Source: Chondrilla cf. caribensis
Taxonomy: Eukaryota > Porifera > Demospongiae > Chondrillida > Chondrillidae
Assembly (NCBI GenBank): GCA_964020155.1
Contig: OZ026560.1
Location: 5,053,873 to 5,117,872 of the forward strand
Reading direction: 5' to 3'
DNA length: 64,000 nt
This document shows, piece after piece, positions 41,432 through 54,489 of the stretch (positions are counted from its first letter, which is position 1; every line of letters starts with the position of its first letter). The position numbers and the translations under genes are program-made. The notes below the pieces were generated by a model. It was not told the DNA's origin and did not search any database. It saw nothing but the letters and a program-made list of their open reading frames with translations.

Positions 41432-43594
41432 CCATGCACACACACACACACATACACACACACACACACAGCACTTGTCTTGACCTTGCATTCTTTACTT
41501 CAGAATGTGCCTACCTCAGTAATCCCGCCCACCCAAGTGATATCAGGTTGCAAAATGTCCACACAGCCTCTTTCAATGAGTTCACGGAATCCATATCTAA
41601 TGAAGAGCAAAGTTAAATTAAATCACTCTTCGCTAATTTAGAGATAGTACGTATGTTACTTGCACACTTACCTGGTGTACTCATGCTCCCCTGTGGTTAG
41701 CAATACCTGTCCAGCAAGGGCTTGGTGCACCTGAGAGTAACCGTGGTAATCATCTGGAGGGAGGAACTCTTCCAGCCATTTCAAATTGTATTCAGAAAGA
41801 GCTCTTGCTAACTACGAGAAGAGCAAGGACGTAAACAGACAACAGTGGCAGGAAGGAGGTAAACAGACAATAGAGGGAGGAAGGAGGTAAACGGACAACA
41901 GAGGGAGGAGGTACACAGACAACAGAGGGAGGAAGGAGGTAAACGGACAACAGAGGGAGGAGGTACACAGACAACAGAGGGAGGAAGGAGGTAAACAGAC
42001 AACAGAGGAAGGAAGGAGGTAAACAGACAACAGAGGGAGGAAGGAGGTACACGGACAACAGAGGGAGGAAGGAGGTACACAGACAACAGAGGGAGGAAGG
42101 AGGTAAACAGACAACAGAGGAAGGGAGGAGGTAAACAGACAACAGAGGGAGGAAGGAGGTACACAGACAACAGAGGGAGGAAGGAGGTACACAGACAACA
42201 GAGGAAGGAGGTAAACAGACAACAGAGGGAGGAAGGAGGTAAACAGACAACAGAGGGAGGAAGGAGGTACACGGACAACAGAGGGAGGAAGGAGGTACAC
42301 AGACAACAGAGGGAGGAAGGAGGTAAACAGACAACAGAGGAAGGGAGGAGGTAAACAGACAACAGAGGGAGGAAGGAGGTACACGGACAACAGAGGGAGG
42401 AAGGAGGTACACAGACAACAGAGGGAGGAGGTACACGGACAACAGAGGGAGGAGGTACACGGACAACAGAGGGAGGAGGTACACGGACAACAGAGGGAGG
42501 GGAATGAGCTGGATCATCACCTTAATTGCATATGGGACAGTCAGAGCCATGTAGCAGTCCAACCTGTGAGCATATAGCATATAACTCAGTGTAATAATCT
42601 ACAGTGGATATGGAGCATGAAGGCCATGACTCACATCAAAGGGAAGTCATTGCCAACATTTTCCCTTGCACGCTTGAAAAATTCTACATTTTTCTTCAAA
42701 CCAAGATCTCCCTCGCTGGGACCATGAGGACAAGGAATTTTGGCCCCCACAAATCCTAAGGACTGGAAACAATTCACTAAACAAATACTGTAACAATGTT
42801 AAGATGTCATTACCAAACCTTGGCAATGTCTGGACGAGAGGTGGTGCAATACACAGGGAGATACTCCTGTCAGTCAATTGCAAGCAGAAAACATTAGTAA
42901 GCATCATCATTGCAGTCTACCATACAGTGTGCGTACCTTTGTCTTTCCACCAAGAAGTGAGTAAACAGGACGATTGTGCAATTTCCCCAGTAAATCCCAC
43001 ACAGCAAGGTCCACTGCACTCATGGCCTGTCTGTTGGGAGACGTTGTAAACATGTAACGCATTGCAACAGAGGTTACAACAGTCATCACTCAACCCACAT
43101 AGGAAGCCCTTTCCTTCCGTAGTTCAAAGTAGACCGGAACATCTGGTCCCAGATTAACTCCACATTTTCAGGATCCTATCACATACAACAACTGATGGAA
43201 CGTATATTCAATCTCCAAAGAAATGCTACTAACTTGTCCCTCGAGGAATCTGCTGAGATGTTCTTCTACGATAAAACACGCAGGTTTTCCTCCGATGCTA
43301 ACACCTGGAGATTCACGCAGTAAACTAGTGGTACGCACTGCATAAAGTACACCTTAAACAATGCCGACCTACGCCACATGTCCCGTCTTCTGCTTCCACC
43401 TCCACCACAACGCTGCCCAAAGCGTTTATCCCCCAAGACTTTCTCTCAGCTCTGTATTGCTCGTAACAAGACATCGGATTCGCTATCGGAGTCGGGAAAC
43501 CGTTTATCCAATGTTTGTCCACAACATCGTGGCAGTCCGCTCCCTGGTCTGCAGAAGGTTTCTTCACGAAAGCACGTATCTCTTTGATGCGCAT
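40605..43594 (-). CDS. L-rhamnonate dehydratase-like enolase-superfamily enzyme
   Basis: Mandelate-racemase subgroup enzyme; RhmD converts L-rhamnonate to 2-keto-3-deoxy-L-rhamnonate. About 11 exons on the minus strand. Exon 1 has [20 protein letters not shown] and [12 protein letters not shown], then [21 protein letters not shown] (about 43250-43300), [17 protein letters not shown] (about 43130), [20 protein letters not shown] (about 42980), [15 protein letters not shown] (about 42730), the first metal ligand in LDCYMALT (about 42550), the second in [12 protein letters not shown] (about 41770), the third in TTGEHEYTR (about 41690), [15 protein letters not shown] (about 41550), the catalytic His in [11 protein letters not shown] (about 41250), then PGFGVTLN near the end. 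All metal ligands and the His are kept. The signature [11 protein letters not shown] fits RhmD closely. Multiple introns show it is a resident nuclear gene, not bacterial contamination. The exact stop is uncertain because CAG|GTATCT near 40640 could be another donor. Confidence 0.85.
41360..41470. repeat. CA microsatellite, dehydratase intron
   Basis: (CA)n with few interruptions between two dehydratase exons. Confidence 0.95.
41818..42502. repeat. Minisatellite, 20-27-bp units, dehydratase intron
   Basis: About 28 copies of GAGGGAGGAAGGAGGTACACAGACAACA with AAAC and deletion variants. It fills one intron and gives three long minus-strand frames ([13 protein letters not shown] type) that are artefacts. 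Confidence 0.93.
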
Positions 43595-43812
43595 GGCCGA
43601 GTAGTCTTGCGTAGCCCGGACCCCTACACGCCTCCAATTTGAAATCGTCCAGGCGAGAAAGCTCTTTCTTAATAATAATAATAATAACTAGGTGTGCACT
43701 TTGTGGCAATTGTTATTATTATTATTAGCAATACATCATAATTGTTATTATTATTATTGTCATTATTATTCCATCATTGTTTATTCAGTTAAGTACCTGT
43801 AATTTTACACTC

Positions 43813-43848
<36 letters not shown>

Positions 43849-44699
43849 GTAATGCATGTAACCCTAACCATAGATACTATATAGAGTATCTATGCCCTAA
43901 CCCAACAGCAATCGCTAAAGTGCTCGCTGCTCAACACTCAGTGCGCTATAAGCCTCATGGTGACAAGCAATAAATGTCAATTTTTTGAGTTGTCACCACG
44001 GCCTCTCCTGTGTGCACGTGATGCATTATAGGTCAAATACAAATGCACAGACACACTCCTGGACCTAGTACAGTCCTCCTGATAACAAAAAGATGCATTT
44101 TGATGTCCAACAAAAATTCTCCCCATTGCCCATATGCCACATATGCCAATTAATGGTTGCTCTCTGTGAGGTTTAAACCACTCACACTTGAGATCCTGAA
44201 AATTTAGAAGTTGTGCAAACAGACCTAGAGGTTATCATTTTACATTGCTTCATGTCACCTTCACCATCCATGCATTCCACAGTATGGACATAACTTCTAA
44301 GTTCAGAACACAAGAGGACTCTATAGAATCTCCTGTTTCAATTGTTTTCTGTGATAGAAACTTTGTCAGAGAAAGTGTGAACAGTACAAGGACATAGCAA
44401 TAATCCCTTGCAAAGATGCATTTTGATGTCGAAATATTACCAAATTGCATCTACAAAAACCATAACCTTATAGTGGTTGGAGTAGAGGACAAGGAATACT
44501 CTTGAGAACATTTGCAGAAAAGTGATTGCAAGTTGATGATGAAGAAGAAGAAGACCTGAAGAAGTAGTTTCAAATTCTTCTGATACTCATTAGAATTATG
44601 TATTTGTCATATCAATCTGTTCTTTTGTTTAAGTATAAGATTAGGACCACAAAATAAAACTCTTCTAAAATTTCTAGGATTTGTAATAATTAATAAAAA
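43595..44699. repeat. AAT microsatellites and degenerate satellite fragments
   Basis: AAT/ATT triplet tracts occur at about 43672-43765 and 43812-43850. From about 43935 to 44160 there is a diverged copy of part of the 354-bp satellite monomer found near the telomere (same GGTGACAAG...TTGTCACCACGGCC hairpin and GATGCATTTTGATGT). At 44325-44450 a second fragment matches 50555-50650. No gene was recognised. Confidence 0.7.
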
Positions 44700-45211
44700 G
44701 TCACCCACTCAGGGTCAAAGACACCTATATATGTAGAGCTTTACAGGGACTTTCCACAGATACTGTGTACTTGCGTCATTCCACGAATGCAGAAGACACT
44801 ATTCTAGCTGGGAGGTCAGCCGCGAGTCCCAAAGCTCCCCCCTACGGTTCTTTGTAGAGAGTATGCGACTGACCACCAGGAAGTGAGCTATTTTTTTTCA
44901 GAGAAAAAAACCGTCCTATTGAGGATTCGAACCCGCGACCTGGAGCCTAGAGTCGTGTCACCTGACCACCCCGCCACCGTGACTTATCTATTTTATTATT
45001 ATTATCTGCGCTATTTAAAGTTGCCCTCAATATTCAATTCGGAGAATAGGCCACCCCCAGGCACTCGAATCACTTGATCGTCTCTAATAGGTTTAGAAGA
45101 ACCTTCGGTGAAGATTTAAAGTTCGTTGAAGTCTTTTCGCTCAAATTCTAGCCCAAATCCTAATTGTCGGCGTTTTGAAATCGGCCATTTTGTTCGCACA
45201 ATAGAAATAAT
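44700..45211. mobile_element. 512-bp dispersed repeat with tRNA-like segment, copy 1
   Basis: Matches 49834-50345 over the full 512 bp with only a handful of substitutions. On the minus strand the segment around 44913-44983 has an A-box-like TGGCGGGGTGG, a B box GGTTCGAATCC and a TTTTTTT run just after it, like a tRNA-derived SINE head; the central part resembles a Leu tRNA but the acceptor and T stems do not pair well. No clear target-site duplication or terminal inverted repeat seen. The small frame across it (SEKKTVLLRIRTRDLE) is not a gene. Confidence 0.7.
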
Positions 45212-45469
45212 TACCGAGCGTTAGCGAGGTTAATTGTTTCCGGTCCATAGCGAGTCGAAAGTTGGTCGCCCACGCATCTAATTGCTTTTCGTCGGGACAC
45301 TCGCGGAATTATGGCCCATTTGCACTTTCTTTGTGCGCAAATTCCACGAGTTCACAACCGACTGGTCTCGATCCGTCCCTCCCGTCGGAAGGGGGCACGG
45401 ACGCGTCACAGACGGAGGTAGAAGACTTTCGTCAAGATCGGCAGCAGTTGCCGAGAGACGGACAATAAT

Positions 45470-45668
45470 GACACTCACGTTTCTTTGACTCAGGGGCTGG
45501 GTGTTCCGGGTCGGGCGCCGTCGGTAAGCTTAAAACGATCATCAAGAAGGCTGTCAAAGTTTTTACGTACAGAATTTCGATTCCCCATTGCGCCGAAAGG
45601 GGGTTCGTCAATTCGTCGTTCGGGAGCTCGAATTGGTCAGCCATGGTGACGTCCATCTTGGCAGACAT
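45470..45668 (-). CDS. Possible first exon of an unrecognised minus-strand gene
   Basis: A GC-rich open frame with ATG at 45666-45668 (further ATGs at 45657 and 45645) runs about 60 codons into a good donor (AAAC|GTGAGT, about 45478). It holds MADQFELPND, then a hydrophobic helix (ILYVKTLTAFLMIVLSL) and a Pro/Glu-rich stretch (PTAPDPEHPAPESKK). A downstream partner may be the GC-rich frame at 45278-45470, but no clear splice join or family was found. I cannot assign a function. Confidence 0.3.
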
Positions 45669-45801
45669 TTGTACATGACGTGCAATCTACGTAATCGAAA
45701 AGATGGCTAATCTACGAGTTTCAATTGCTCACTAATGGAACGTTTTCCTCGTTGTAGAGACGACTGGTTCTCATGTGAAAGACGTCAGCACAGAGGGCTT
45801 T

Positions 45802-46050
45802 GGATCAGGTAAAATGAACCGACCTACTGGCCATATGGACTGATGACATCCACTTAGCGTCATGCTCTCTCTGTAGTAGAGCATGCATAGAAGGGTAGGG
45901 TTAGATCTTGGATCCTTTTTTGAACCAAATATTATAGGTCAAAAAGTATCCCAGATCTAACCCCAATTAATCATAACTCTACCTACTAACACTAACCCGA
46001 CGTCGTCAATCCATATGGCCAGTGTCCATTATCTTCCTTTTACCTGATCC
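45802..46050. mobile_element. Fold-back / MITE-like element
   Basis: The ends GGATCAGGTAAAA (45802-45815) and TTTTACCTGATCC (about 46038-46050) are inverted repeats. Inside, ACTGGCCATATGGA and its complement (about 45831 and 46010) and GGGTTAGATCTTGGAT with its near-complement (about 45897 and 45945) are also inverted, so most of the 249 bp folds on itself. There is no coding capacity. It behaves like a non-autonomous element; target-site duplications were not certain. Confidence 0.65.
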
Positions 46051-47270
46051 CTAAGGATTTTTGTCCTCATGTGAGATGATTGTTCTTGCTAAGCACTTTG
46101 CAGTGTTGTACAACAGCTGTAGCTCTTGGTATGGCATCAAATGTATAAATATGTCTAAACATACGTACCACACGTTAACAATCATACAATAATACACTGA
46201 ACACACTTCAATCAACCACTGTAAATAGAATCATAAACACAGTTGATGCAATATGAGAGTCCAGCTGTCTCAGAACAATTACAAAAGGAATCATGCATGC
46301 ATCCACACATCATGCACAAGTGAACACAAGTGGAAGTTGTGCAAACATACTGTAATGAGTAAGTTCCGCAACCAATCAGTGGAACCAATCTCTTTGCACA
46401 AGTTGTCAAGAAATGTGGCCATGCATCATGTTACAAAACATGCAAACTGTGACAAAGGTTCTCCACAAATAGTACTCCCAAAGAAACAATCAATCTGGAT
46501 CAGTACCAGAATGCTTACAAGGCTTAGCTCACAAATAGGAGAAATGTTAATAGCCCAAGCATTACCACTTATTATAATATAAACAGTTATACAAAAGCAA
46601 GGTGGTCAATGTGGATATAAAGGTCATGCATATTAAACATATCACAACATGTGCAGTCATTATACTTGATAAACTACAACGAAACAAATAATTTACCTAT
46701 ATTCTACATTTTTGCAACAAACAGCAAAATAGCATGCAACTTTTCAAAGAATTAACCAGTATGAAACTAGTGTTATACAGCCAATTACAATTGTCACCAA
46801 CCGCTCAAACCTGCCAGCACCACCTTGGCCTTTTTACCAGCAGTCTCCATCATTCTCCCATTGCTGACCTCCCACAAGAAGATATAACACAGAAGTCTTA
46901 ATTTCTATCTAAGTCATTCACCTTGACTTACAGAAGTACACTATAATTGGAGTGCCGATCATGAAATTTAACCATTATCTTATAATGCACATGCACAACA
47001 GGCATACTTTACCTGTTTCATTCAAATTGATCTAATTCTTTTTATTCCTGTTATGATTCAATCTATATAGTATATCATTTGAATTTCAAAACAATTTTTT
47101 ATTTGAAAGTTTATTACGAATCAGGAATACTCCCCACAGTGTACGGAGTATTCCTGTGATGATCCAATCTATCCATGTGATCTCAATTTCAAAAAGAAAA
47201 ACATAATACAGCAAAATACGGACATATTCTACTTCACGTAGCGAGGTCCTGAACCACGTTCACACCTAGT
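46051..47270. other. AT-rich intergenic stretch
   Basis: No recognised gene. A perfect 12-bp inverted repeat with an 11-base loop occurs at 47122-47156 (CAGGAATACTCC / GGAGTATTCCTG). A minus-strand mini-frame near 46830-46850 (KKAKVVLAGL) has no support. Confidence 0.45.
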
Positions 47271-47378
47271 ATAAATTCACTGTAGTGGTTACGCGTAGGA
47301 ATGCATATTATATGATGTTGCAGTATTTCCTCATAAATTCGAATAAACTCGAAGATGGTGGAGCTACGTAGTTCGTAG

Positions 47379-49324
<1,946 letters not shown>

Positions 49325-49833
49325 CAGTAATAAGAATTGAGAACTTTTGAATTTACCATTCTACTTATTAATAAAATGCAAAAGTTGATTCAGTCATATT
49401 ATTCCTCAGTTGAAATTGTTGCAAACATACGTAAGTGTTCCAAACTGATGAAGGTGACTGACATACTTTCATTTTGAAACCTTTTGTTTTTGTAAAACAT
49501 CAAATTCAACTACATGTGGGACAATCAGCATCTTGATTTTAACGCCTTAACATCAATACAGGACCCACCCCTTTTACACATTCACAGGAAATACCCATTC
49601 CCTCTGTTCTAATCGACTGTCACTTAGGTTAAGTTGGGTATACTTATTTAGGCCATAGATACTCGTTATTGACAATTAAAATAAACGCATAATTACATAA
49701 TAAATATTAGTTAAAACGGTAGTATGTGGGTGTAGCAATAGCTTTCACTCTTTCCAACCTTATGTTGTCCAGAATTTGTTTAAATATCAAAATACTGTAT
49801 TATAATGATGAAGAAATTGTAATTAATAAAAAA
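49325..49833. other. AT-rich intergenic stretch
   Basis: 3' flank of the cysteine-synthase gene. No gene or repeat recognised until the 512-bp element begins. Confidence 0.45.
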
Positions 49834-50345
49834 GTCACCCACTCAGGGTCAAAGACACCTATATATGCAGAGCTTTACAGGGACTTTCCACAGAGACTGT
49901 GTACTTGCGTCATTCCACGAATGCAGAAGACACTATTCTAGCTGGGAGGTCAGCCGCGAGTCCCAAAGCTCCCCCCTACGGTTCTTTGTAGAGAGTATGC
50001 GACTGACCACCAGGAAGTGAGCTATTTTTTTTCAGAGAAAAAAACCGTCCTATTGAGGATTCGAACCCGCGACCTGGAGCCTAGAGTCGTGTCACCTGAC
50101 CACCCCGCCACCGTGACTTATCTATTTTATTATTATTATCTGCGCTATTTAAAGTTGCCCTCAATGTTCAATTCGGAGAATAGGCCACCCACAGGCACTC
50201 GAATCACTTGATCGTCTCTAATAGGTGTAGAAGAACCTTCGGTGAAGATTTAAAGCTCGTTGAAGTCTTTTCGCTCAAATTCTAGCCCAAATCCTAATTG
50301 TCGGCGTTTTGAAATCGGCCATTTTGTTCGCACAATAGAAATAAT
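49834..50345. mobile_element. 512-bp dispersed repeat with tRNA-like segment, copy 2
   Basis: Same length as copy 1 and nearly identical; about seven substitutions were noticed. The tRNA-like segment is at about 50047-50117 on the minus strand. Its right end abuts the duplicated promoter fragment. Confidence 0.7.
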
Positions 50346-50521
50346 ATAAATTCACTGTAGTGGTTACGCGTAGGAATGCATATTATATGATGTTGCAGTA
50401 TTTCCTCATAAATTCGAATAAACTCGAAGATGGTGGAGCTACGTAGGTCGTAGCTACGGCAAGGGAGCTTTACAAAGTCTTCAGTTTTTAATACTATAAA
50501 ACCCGCGGGTATGTAAAGTTT
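50346..50521 (+). pseudogene. Duplicated promoter/5' exon fragment of the cysteine-synthase gene
   Basis: Copy of 47271-47450, including the TATAAAACCC stretch and the in-frame TAG. Similarity stops at the GTAAAGTTT of the exon, before the FKELVG codons, so no enzyme can be made. It could still drive transcription toward the telomere. Confidence 0.7.
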
Positions 50522-51170
50522 TCCTACATTCCAGACTGTATGTGCATTATTGCTTTCCTGTGATAGAAACTTCGTCGGAGAATGCGCGAACACTGTAAGG
50601 GACATAGCAGTATTCCTCTGCAAAGAGAAGATATTACCAAATTGCATCTTCGAGGTATGGTTGTGTAGGGTATGGGTTGAGGTATAATAACTGATAGAAT
50701 ATGTTCACTTGCTTTGTGTTCAGTTTTGAAGTAGTGAAGATCATTCATGACAAGATACTGGACATGACCGGTAGTAACCAGTGAGTGCATCATTATGTGG
50801 TCCACTGTGATTATCATACTCAAGTATTACATCTGCTCTCAGAGTACCACTTGTTCTGGTGGGAAACAAGACAGACCTCCACATGCAAAATTAATAGTTC
50901 TGTGTAGCACTACAAACACACACATCAAAATAGAACTATTGCCAGTACCTGTTTTACAATAATCTATTATCACAATGTCAACACAATAAGTTATATTATG
51001 TATACCAAATCTAGCACACCGCATTATGCTACGATGGGTCAGGTATTTAGGTACGTATCTCGTTGACCGGCACGTGCCATTTTGTATTTCCCACTGGTGT
51101 CATAGGTGTCAGTGAACCCCCTTTCCTTCTGACACCAGCAGGGCCATCTTCTCAGGAAGTTTGAGAAATA
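50522..51170. other. Mosaic stretch without a recognised gene
   Basis: 50555-50650 resembles 44330-44440 (CTGTGATAGAAACTT, GGACATAGCA, GATATTACCAAATTGCATCT). The rest is AT-rich and unassigned. Confidence 0.4.
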
Positions 51171-51622
51171 TGAATGCACAGACACACTCCTTGACCTAGT
51201 ACAGTCATTCTGATAACAAAAAAGATGCATTTTGATGTGGACCAAAAATTCCCCCCAGTGCCCATATGCCACATGTGGTGATCACCTAAGCAATTTGAGA
51301 TTTCTTGGCTGGTCACCAAGGGCTACCCAGTGTCCATGCCAAACTCACCAACACAATTTCGGAAACATTCTGATTGTCCTGAGTGCGCTATACGCCTCAT
51401 GGTGACAAGCCAAAAAATGTCAATTTTTTGAGTTGTCACCACGGCCTCTCCTGTGTGCACATGATGCATCTAAGCTCAAATCCGATTGCACAGACACACT
51501 CCTGGACCTAATAGCTACCTTCTGATAGCAAAGAAGATGCATTTTGATGTGGACCAAAATTTCCCCCCAATGCCACATATAATAGAATGTATATACTTTG
51601 TATGTACATTCATATATGCGTG
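51171..51622. repeat. Outlying monomers of the 354-bp satellite
   Basis: One partial and one nearly complete diverged monomer of the satellite that dominates 53.7-61.2 kb, with the TTTTTTGAG variant of the hairpin arm. It ends in CATATATGCGTGTA, where the 187-bp array begins. Confidence 0.85.
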
Positions 51623-53685
51623 TATGGGAGAGTATAGGAGATATAACGCTGAGCACCTTTTTGCATAGCTCATGGGGGAGGAGGCGTGTCAACTTGATAT
51701 TTCAGACAGACCTAGCTGGGGATGTGAACTAACGTTTGAAACAATTCCCATCTCAATAGGTGACCCGTAACCCCAACTACATTGGAAGGTGCTTAATATT
51801 TTTTTTCAATGTATGGGAGAGTATAGGAGATAAAACGCTAAGCACCTTTTTTCATAGCTCATGAGAGAGGGGGCGTGTCAACTTGATATTTTAGACAGAC
51901 CTAGCTGGGGACGTGAACTAACTTCTGAAACAATTCCCATCTCAATAGGTGACCCTTAACCCCAGCTACATTGGAAGGTGCTTAATATTTTTTCAATGTA
52001 TGGGAGAGTATAGGAGACAAAATGTTAAGCACCTTTTTTCATAGCTCATGGGAGAGGGCGCGTGTCAACCTGATATTCTAGACAGACCTAGGTGGGGATT
52101 TCAGCTAACTTCTGAAATAATTCCCATCTCAATAGGTGGCTCGTAACCCCAGCTACATTGGAAGGTGCTTAATATTATTTCAATGTATGGGAGAGTATAG
52201 GAGAGAAAACGTTAAGCACCTTTTTGCATAGCTCATGGGAGAGGGGGCGTGTCAACTTGATATTCTAGACAAACCTAGATGGGGACGTGAGCTAACGTCT
52301 GAAACATTTCCCATCTCAATAGGTGACCCATAATCCCAGCTACATTGGAAGGTGCTTAATATTTTTTCAATGTATGGGAGAGTATAGGAGAGAAAACGTT
52401 AAGCACCTTTTTGCATAGCTCATGGGAGGGGGGGGGTGTCAACTTGATATTCTAGACAGACCTAGATGGGGACGTGAGCTAACTTCTGAAACATTTCCCA
52501 TCTTAATAGGTGACCCATAACCCCAGCTACATTGGAAGGTGCTTAATATTTTTTCAATGTATGGGAGAGTATAGGAGAGAAAACGTTAAGCACCTTTTTG
52601 CATAGCTCATGGGGGAGGAGGTGTGTCAACTTGAAATTTCAGACAGACCTAGATGGGGATGTGAGCTAACTTCTGAAGCAATTCCCATCTCAATAGGTGA
52701 CCCTTAACCCCAGCTACATTGGAAGGTGCTTAATATTTTTTCAATGTATGGGAGAGTATAGGAGAAAAAAAGGCTAAGCACCTTTTTCAATAGCTCATGG
52801 GGAAGGGGGCGTGTCAACTTGATATTTTAGACAGACCTAGCTAGGGACGTGAACTAACTTCTGAAACAATTCCCATCTCAATAGGTGACCCGTAACTCCA
52901 ACTACATTGGAAGGTGCTTAATATTTTTCAATGTATTGGAGAGTATAGGAGATAAAACGCTAAGCACCTTTTTGCATAGCTCATGGGGGAGGGGGCGTGT
53001 CAACTTGATATTTCAGACAGATCTAGGCAGGGACGTGAACTAACTTCTGAAACAATTCCCATCTCAATAGGTGACAAGCTCATTGGGGAGGGGGCGTGAG
53101 TATAGGGGAGAAAACGCTAAGCACCTTTTTGCATAGCTCGTGAGAGAGGGGACATGTCAACTTGATATTTTAGACAGACCTAGCTAGGGATGGGAACTAA
53201 CTTCTGAAACAATTCCCATCTCAATAGGTGACCTGTAACTCCAGTTACATTGGAAGGTGCTTAATATTTTTCCAATGTATGGGAGAGTATAGGAGATAAA
53301 ACGCTAAGCACCTTTTTTTCATAGCTCATTAGAGAGGGGGCGTGTCAACTTGATATTTTAGACAGACCTAGCTGGGGATGTGAACTAACTTCTGAAATAA
53401 TTCCCATCTCAATAGGTGACCCGTAACTCCAACTACATTGGAAGGTGCTTAATATTTTTTTTTCAATGTATGGGAGAGTATAGGAGATAAAACGCTAAGC
53501 ACCTTTTTGCATAGCTAATGGGGGAGGGGGCGTGTCAACTTGATATTTCAGACAAACTTAGCTGGTGACATGAACTAACTTCTGAAATAATTCCTATCTC
53601 AATAGGTGACCCTTAACCGCAGTTACATTGGAAGGTGCTTAATATTTTTTCAATTTTATCAATGTATGGGAGAGTATCGAGTAAC
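51620..53685. repeat. Satellite A, about 187-bp tandem array
   Basis: About 11 head-to-tail monomers, each starting GTATGGGAGAGTATAGGAGA and containing AAGCACCTTTTT, GGGCGTGTCAACTTGATATT, AGACAGACCTAG, CAATTCCCATCTCAATAGGT and CATTGGAAGGTGCTTAATAT. One monomer around 53060-53110 is truncated. No coding potential seen. Both flanks are satellite B. Confidence 0.93.
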
Positions 53686-54489
53686 GATTTCTTGGCTGGT
53701 CACCATGGGCTACCTAGTGTCCATGCCTAACTCACCAACACAATTTCGTAAGCATTCTGATTGTCCTGAGTGCGCTATAAGCCTCGTGGTGACAAGCCAA
53801 AAAATGTCAATTTTTTGAGTTGTCACCACGGCCTCTCCTGTGTGCACGTGATGCATCATAGCTCAAATCCAAATGCACAGACACACTCCTGGACCTAGTA
53901 GCTACCTTCTGATAGCAAAAAGATGCATTTTGATGTGGACTAAATTTCCCCCTATTGCCAATGTATATACTTTGTATGTAGATTCATATATGCGTGTATT
54001 ACGCCTTGTGGTGATCACCTAAGCAATTTGAGATTTCTTTTCTGTTCACCAAGGGCTACCCAGTGTCCATGCCTAACTCACCAACACAATTTCGTAAGCA
54101 TTCTGATTGTCCTGAGTGCGCTATAAGCCTCGTGGTGACAAGCCAAAAAATGTCAATTTTTTGAGTTGTCACCACGGCCTCTCCTGTGTGCACGTGATGC
54201 ATCATAGCTCAAATCCAAATGCACAGACACACTCCTGGACCTAGTAGCTACCTTCTGATAGCAAAAAGATGCATTTTGATGTGGACTAAATTTCCCCCTA
54301 TTGCCAATGTATATACTTTGTATGTAGATTCATATATAAGTGTATTACGCCTTGTGGTGATCACCTAAGCAATTTGAGATTTCTTTTCTGTTCACCAAGG
54401 GCTACCCAGTGTCCATGCCTAACTCACCAACACAATTTCGTAAGCATTCTGATTGTCCTGAGTGTGCTATAAGCCTCGTGGTGACAAGC

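Noticed and set aside
41792..42580. Three overlapping minus-strand frames of [13 protein letters not shown] type, up to 262 codons
   Set aside because: Minisatellite in an intron of the dehydratase gene; open in all three frames, as expected of a repeat.
40605..43594. Bacterial contamination or assembly chimera to explain the rhamnonate dehydratase
   Set aside because: The gene is split by about ten GT-AG introns, one with a minisatellite like those of neighbouring genes.
44913..44983. Functional tRNA gene on the minus strand (also at 50047-50117)
   Set aside because: A and B boxes and a T run are present, but the acceptor and T stems do not pair; more likely a tRNA-derived repeat.
45897..45975. 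Interstitial telomere remnant near GGGTTAGATC and CTAACCCC
   Set aside because: Only isolated GGGTTAG-like bits inside a fold-back element; no tandem TTAGGG.
46800..46900. Minus-strand mini-exon encoding KKAKVVLAGL
   Set aside because: No splice partner, no family match and AT-rich context.
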